NCBI RefSeq assembly: GCF_000372725.1
Contig: NW_005198966.1
Span: forward strand, 2,131,537 to 2,195,536
Length of the DNA: 64,000 bases
Direction: 5' to 3'
Origin: Emiliania huxleyi CCMP1516
Lineage: Eukaryota; Haptophyta; Isochrysidales; Noelaerhabdaceae
Shown: positions 60,443 through 64,000 of the stretch, piece by piece
Layout of the letters: each line of letters opens with the position of its first letter
Position numbering within the stretch: the first letter of the stretch is position 1
The notes under the pieces: generated by a model
What the model saw: the letters and a program-made list of their open reading frames with translations, nothing else
What the model was told of the DNA's origin: nothing
Databases searched by the model: none
Position numbers and translations under genes: made by a program

Positions 60443-60793
60443 GTTGCGCGTTCGTCCAGCGCGAAACCGTAAAAAAAATTTAATTTTTTCTCTCTCTTTC
60501 TAGGTTTGTTGTTGGCAAAGCAAGACACAGCGCTCACACAAAATAAAATTACAGATTCACAGTGGGCGGAAACTTTTCATGCTCCTTCTCTCTCTCTCGA
60601 GGTTTATACCAGATTGCGCTGGGGATTTTTTTCGCTATTGTGTCATTACCAATCCCTCGTGCCACTCTCTCGAGGTCTCTGAAAACGAGCGCTCGGCCCC
60701 CCCCCCCCCCCCTGGGGGCGACGGTTACTGGGCGCCTGGCGACAGCCCGCGCCTGGGGCTCCGCGATCCGTGGTTGGGTTCGGCCGCTCTAAG

Positions 60794-61054
60794 ATGCGGC
60801 CGTCTCGTGGGGCTAAGCCCAAGATCACACGCCCGCGCGTTTATGCGCGGCTGCGGCCGATGCATGGGCGCGATGCTGGCAAGCCGGAGCTGTTCCAGAT
60901 CGATGAGACGTCGCTCTCGTATGTGAAGGAAGAGGGTGGTGATCCGTGCCGCTACGTTTTTGACCAGGTATTCGGAATGGACGCGCAGCAAGAGCAGGTG
61001 TACGAGGCCATTGGCGCCACTGCAATCGAGCAGATGCGGCAGGGCTTCAACTCG
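60794..61054 (+). CDS. N-terminal fragment of a kinesin motor domain
   Basis: About 87 residues from ATG 60794 (MRPSRGAKPKITRPRVYARL) match the beginning of a kinesin motor: VYARLRPM (first strand), then YVFDQVFGMDAQQEQVYEAI, up to the point just before the P-loop (QMRQGFN). No P-loop (GQTGSGKT) or later motor motif occurs downstream on this strand before 64000. Either a very long intron follows, or the gene is truncated. The region after 61080 is G-rich repeat and opposite-strand genes. Confidence 0.65.
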
Positions 61055-61228
61055 ACACCGTCTCGGTTGCCATTAAGCCAAAGCCGAGGAAAATGCCGTA
61101 CATCCTGGCTTCCTCCTTGGGGGGGGGGGGGGGATGGAGGTGGCAGGCATTATGGAATGACAGCAAGGCGAGTCATGTGGAAGCGAGGCAGCAGGGAGGA
61201 CAGGAGGGGAGAGGCGGCAGGGAGAGCG

Positions 61229-61741
61229 TCAAGGGCGGCAGTGGGAGCCTTCTTCGGGTTGAGGTTCTCCTCGGGAATTTCGCTCTTGGAAACTCCTGCC
61301 ATCCAGTCCTACGACATAGCAACGTGCAATGCGTGATACGACGTCGCGCGGAATTTCACTCCGAGCGGCGGCTCCAGCCTGCACGTGTCCCGACGTGTCG
61401 GCGAGGGTGTGGGTGTGGCCAAATCTGGGCGGCGGCGGAGGCGGCGGCGAAGGCGGCAAGCCCGGCGGGGGCGGCGGCGGTGGAGGTGGCGGAGGCAGCG
61501 GCGGATTGCTAGGCGGCGGCGAGGGCGAGGGTGGCGGAGGAGCTGGAGGCGGCGGACTAGGAGGTGGCGGCGGAGGAGGCGGCGACGGAGGTGGAACGGG
61601 CGGCGACGGCGGTCCCGCTGGTCCTCCTCCGCCCCACGGGTTGAAGTCCCAGATCCCTCGCTCTGTCCCAGCCGGCGCGTCTGTCACGGCTGGCGCCGCG
61701 ATTGGCGCGACGAACGCGCTGAGCGCGAGCGGAAGAGACAT
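61229..61741 (-). CDS. proline-rich protein with signal peptide-like start
   Basis: About 170 residues starting MSLPLALSAFVAPIAAPAVT, which looks like a cleavable signal peptide, then GIWDFNPWGGGG and long PPPPSPPPP runs followed by a short tail (TLADTSGHVQAGAAARSEIP). Similar Ser-Pro runs occur in hydroxyproline-rich wall proteins. It may be only the first exon of a longer gene, since the tail after the proline run has no recognisable fold. Confidence 0.45.
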   Translation of the reverse strand: MSLPLALSAFVAPIAAPAVTDAPAGTERGIWDFNPWGGGGPAGPPSPPVPPPSPPPPPPPPSPPPPAPPPPSPSPPPSNPPLPPPPPPPPPPPGLPPSPPPPPPPRFGHTHTLADTSGHVQAGAAARSEIPRDVVSRIARCYVVGLDGRSFQERNSRGEPQPEEGSHCRP

Positions 61742-61863
61742 TTGGACGTCGGCCGTCCCCGACGCGCAGCCGGAATTTTTTACGCCCAGCCGGAATTTTT
61801 TTCCGCGCCAGACATTCGGAAAAAGGCGCATTCATTCTCACACATCATAAAGTCCACACACTC

Positions 61864-62067
61864 ATGGCCGACATGCGGAGGACCATCTGTTGGCTCTTGA
61901 CCCCCCCCCCCCCCCCACACCCCCCTTTCGACCACGCGAACATCGACCGCGCCGACTTTCGCGGCGTCGTGGGCTTTGAGAAGGCGTCCTTCCTCATGGT
62001 GCAAGGCGTCCCCGTCACGGATGCCTTTGGGAACGCCGTCCTTGCCACGGGCGCGATTGCCGGTTAG
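61864..62067 (+). CDS. possible C-terminal exon of a pentapeptide-repeat-like protein
   Basis: The last 46 codons (FDHANIDRADFRGVVGFEKA, then SFLMVQGVPVTDAFGNAVLA) before the stop look like real protein. HANIDRADFRG fits the A(N/D)xxx pentapeptide rhythm seen in thylakoid-lumen proteins. A poly-C run (61901-61917) precedes it and may be the intron's pyrimidine tract; the acceptor is not clear. The upstream exons are not found. Confidence 0.3.
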   Translation: MADMRRTICWLLTPPPPPHPPFDHANIDRADFRGVVGFEKASFLMVQGVPVTDAFGNAVLATGAIAG

Positions 62068-62683
62068 ACGTCCGGTTTTCCGGAGTCTCCCCACTCTCTG
62101 TCTCCCGCCCCCCCGGGAGAGAGAGAGAGATGTTTTGTTCCCCCCGGGTGGATGGGCTAATAACACACCACAGCAAGACATAGTGGTGTTTGAGAATTGG
62201 AGAATGGTCTTCTACACCGAGACCGTGCGTTCTGACTTCTGTCTCTCTGCTGTCTCTAGAGGGCAGACAGCGCCCCAAAATCCACCTGTGTGCACACCAT
62301 GTCGCACTCTAGATGTCGCATGGGCTGTTCCCGGCTCGCGTTACACAATTTGTTTTCGGTCATTGCGCCATTCGGTACCTCTCGGTGCCTTCCAGAGGCA
62401 GCTGCGGCCCCCCGCCGTAGCGCCGAGTGAACGGTGGCACTCGGCAGGTGGCTGACTGGCTGTGGTGAGATTTGCCCGGATTTCGCGCGATCGCTTCTTG
62501 ACTCTGAAAGCAGAAAGGCTTCTTAAGGGAACGGAGAGCCGGAGACCGTGCGACCGGCGGACCACACGACAACCCAACCAACTCTACAAACACAGCCACG
62601 TGTACGCACTAGACATATCAATCATCACCGTCGAGGACCTCGGTCCTCAGCCCCCGCCCACGGCGCTGAGAGGGTGAGGCGGT
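62068..62683. other. intergenic, no gene seen
   Basis: Mixed sequence with a GAGAGAGAGA tract (62119-62129). No conserved frame on either strand. It precedes the 3' end of the terminal gene. Confidence 0.45.
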
Positions 62684-64000
62684 TCAAGCCGCCGGCGCCG
62701 TCGAGGGCAGGCGCACAGGGAACTTCTCGCCGTGGCGGAGGTACACGTCTGGGTCCTCAGTGCTCCGCTTCAGCCACGGCTGGTCGGGGACGGGCACAAA
62801 GGACGCGGCCGGCTTTGCGCGGAACGGGCACTCGCCAGCCTTCGCCTTCTGCTTGCGGTCCTGCACCGCCTTCGGGTACTCGGAATCGATCCACAGGGCG
62901 CGCCACTCCTTGACAGGCATCGTCCACGAGCGGGCCATCGCCTCGTGCTTGTTCTTTGGCGGCGCGGAGTGGATCGACTCACACTGGTCCGCCGGGTAGC
63001 CGAACTCCACGAAGAGCGCCTTGACGGCCGCCTCGAGGTTGCCGTCGTCCGTCGGCCGCTTCGCAAACTGCCCGGGCACGATGTAGTTGTCCTTCTCGCC
63101 GCCCTGGAGGTACTCGATCTGTTTCGGGCCCGGGAAGCGGTCGTTCGTGATCTCGGCGTAGAGAGACTGCAGCGTCTGCTGGTTGTCGATGTTGAACCAG
63201 TGCACGGCGTTATCGACCTCGGGCGTCTCCCGCTGCAGAAAGTTGGGGTTCCAGGTGTGGTGCAGGACGGCGTCATCAGGCGGCTTGCCGTTCAGGCAGT
63301 TTGCGCCGCAGCGGTTGAGGGGGAAGCCGAGGCAGACGTTCCGCGAGATGCAGGGCGCGTTGTAAGTGGGCGCCTTCTTCGCGTCCCCGTTCTCTCGACT
63401 CTGGAATGCGAAGTTGAGAAACTCGTTCATCTGCTGCTTGGACGGCGTGATGTCCCTCTTGACCTGGCAGGTGTTCTCGCCGCAGAACTGCTCCTTGAAC
63501 GGGAAGGCGCTGAGCACGCAGTTCCAGAAGCCCGCGAAGCCGCCGGTCTTGAGGCGGAAGTCGCGGATGCCGGTCGACTTGGAGTGCTCCATGTTGTTGT
63601 ACGGGTTCGGATTGACGATGCCTTGCGGCTCGAGCGTGCAACAGTTGAAGGGGCTGCTGGTGTACCACTGCTTGTTGGTCACATTCATGAAGTAGACGTT
63701 GATGTGGAGCTCGTCGAGGAAAGCGTCGACGTCACACTGGGAGTACTCCTTCCCGTCCTTGGTCCCGCAGACTGGCAGCCCGTTGGGCACCATGCCGCAT
63801 TCTCTGTCCTCCTTAGCGCACTTGCGGGGCCCCGTCCACTTGTTGCCCTGCCACTCCTCGCCCCACGAGCCAGGGAACCCAGCGTGCTTCCAGTTGGCGG
63901 GCTCATTCCCACCCAGGTAGTTGAAGTTGGCGGCGGTCGCAGCAGCGCCGACATCCTTGACGCCAATCGTTGCGAAGGCATCTTTGCACTGCTTCTGCGT
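62684..64000 (-). CDS. unknown Cys-containing protein (5' end outside the window)
   Basis: The frame is open from the right edge to TGA at 62684, giving 438 codons with no start visible, so the gene begins beyond 64000. It reads like a soluble, probably secreted protein with many Cys and aromatic residues: NFNYLGGNEPANWKHAGFPG, NKQWYTSSPFNCCTLEPQGI, GFAGFWNCVLSAFPFKEQFC, CLGFPLNRCGANCLNGKPPD. The C-terminal part is more acidic and globular (EAAVKALFVEFGYPADQCES). I recognise no family. The clean long frame and mixed composition make it a good gene. Confidence 0.75.
   Translation of the reverse strand, partial: TQKQCKDAFATIGVKDVGAAATAANFNYLGGNEPANWKHAGFPGSWGEEWQGNKWTGPRKCAKEDRECGMVPNGLPVCGTKDGKEYSQCDVDAFLDELHINVYFMNVTNKQWYTSSPFNCCTLEPQGIVNPNPYNNMEHSKSTGIRDFRLKTGGFAGFWNCVLSAFPFKEQFCGENTCQVKRDITPSKQQMNEFLNFAFQSRENGDAKKAPTYNAPCISRNVCLGFPLNRCGANCLNGKPPDDAVLHHTWNPNFLQRETPEVDNAVHWFNIDNQQTLQSLYAEITNDRFPGPKQIEYLQGGEKDNYIVPGQFAKRPTDDGNLEAAVKALFVEFGYPADQCESIHSAPPKNKHEAMARSWTMPVKEWRALWIDSEYPKAVQDRKQKAKAGECPFRAKPAASFVPVPDQPWLKRSTEDPDVYLRHGEKFPVRLPSTAPAA

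Overview
This is a 64 kb piece of a GC-rich nuclear genome from a single-celled eukaryote, most likely a haptophyte or a similar secondary alga. It shows split protein-coding genes with short introns (about 44-204 nt). It encodes histone H2B and general trafficking proteins (a VPS41, a VTI1 and an RGP1 homolog). A ciliary KATNIP-like protein suggests a flagellate stage. An SLC17-like transporter carries an N-terminus that looks like a plastid-targeting bipartite leader. TTAGGG-type telomeric DNA and dense families of dispersed repeats are present. The haptophyte assignment is inference; no rRNA or organelle marker lies in the window. One 100-base assembly gap (20994-21093) is present.

Layout. 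1-2 kb: the end of an unknown exon, dispersed repeats and a CMS1-like ribosome-biogenesis gene. 2.1-5.3 kb: an eight-exon GH31 alpha-glucosidase (minus). 5.3-7.6 kb: repeats. 7.6-10.6 kb: a GPH/MFS sugar transporter fused to an extracellular EGF-like module. 10.9-12.4 kb: a coiled-coil protein (minus). 13.4-15.4 kb: a 4-coumarate-CoA-ligase-like enzyme. 15.6-16.7 kb: a mitochondrial carrier (minus). 17.9-21.4 kb: a large unrecognised gene with a frame break and the gap. 21.6-23.4 kb: an unrecognised intronless 567-residue gene (minus). 23.9-24.7 kb: the VTI1 Qb-SNARE (minus). 24.8-28.2 kb: a repeat island with a (CA)n tract, a 27-bp tandem repeat, a 1.05-kb inverted-repeat element and CATGTG arrays. 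28.2-29.6 kb: a GH5-like protein (minus). 29.6-32.2 kb: repeats. 32.3-35.6 kb: VPS41. 35.9-39.9 kb (minus): a basic ORF, an FkbM methyltransferase and the KATNIP-like protein. 40-42.1 kb: repeats, including a complete 484-bp hAT-like element. 42.3-43.5 kb: a four-exon gene of unknown function (minus). 45-47.8 kb: a small ORF and the plastid-type MFS transporter. 48.2-52.6 kb (minus): RGP1, histone H2B and an EngB GTPase. 52.7-54 kb: repeats. 54-55.5 kb: a trypsin-like protease with its tail cut by a repeat (minus). 55.5-57.8 kb: telomeric arrays followed by a 182-bp satellite. 57.8-60.4 kb: a WW/IQ/alanine-rich protein (minus). 60.8-62 kb: a kinesin N-terminus, a proline-rich ORF and a short exon-like ORF. 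62.7-64 kb: an unknown cysteine-containing protein running off the end (minus).

The genes do not form an operon or one pathway; they are an ordinary mixed eukaryotic neighbourhood. I could rebuild many gene models exactly, because exon phases, domain continuity and splice dinucleotides agree. In those models 13 of 29 introns begin with GC instead of GT, a very high share. The strongest unusual signals are this GC-AG splicing, an intron bounded by a 23-bp exon duplication, the transporter-EGF fusion, the complete hAT-like element, the foldback element and the internal telomere-plus-satellite block.
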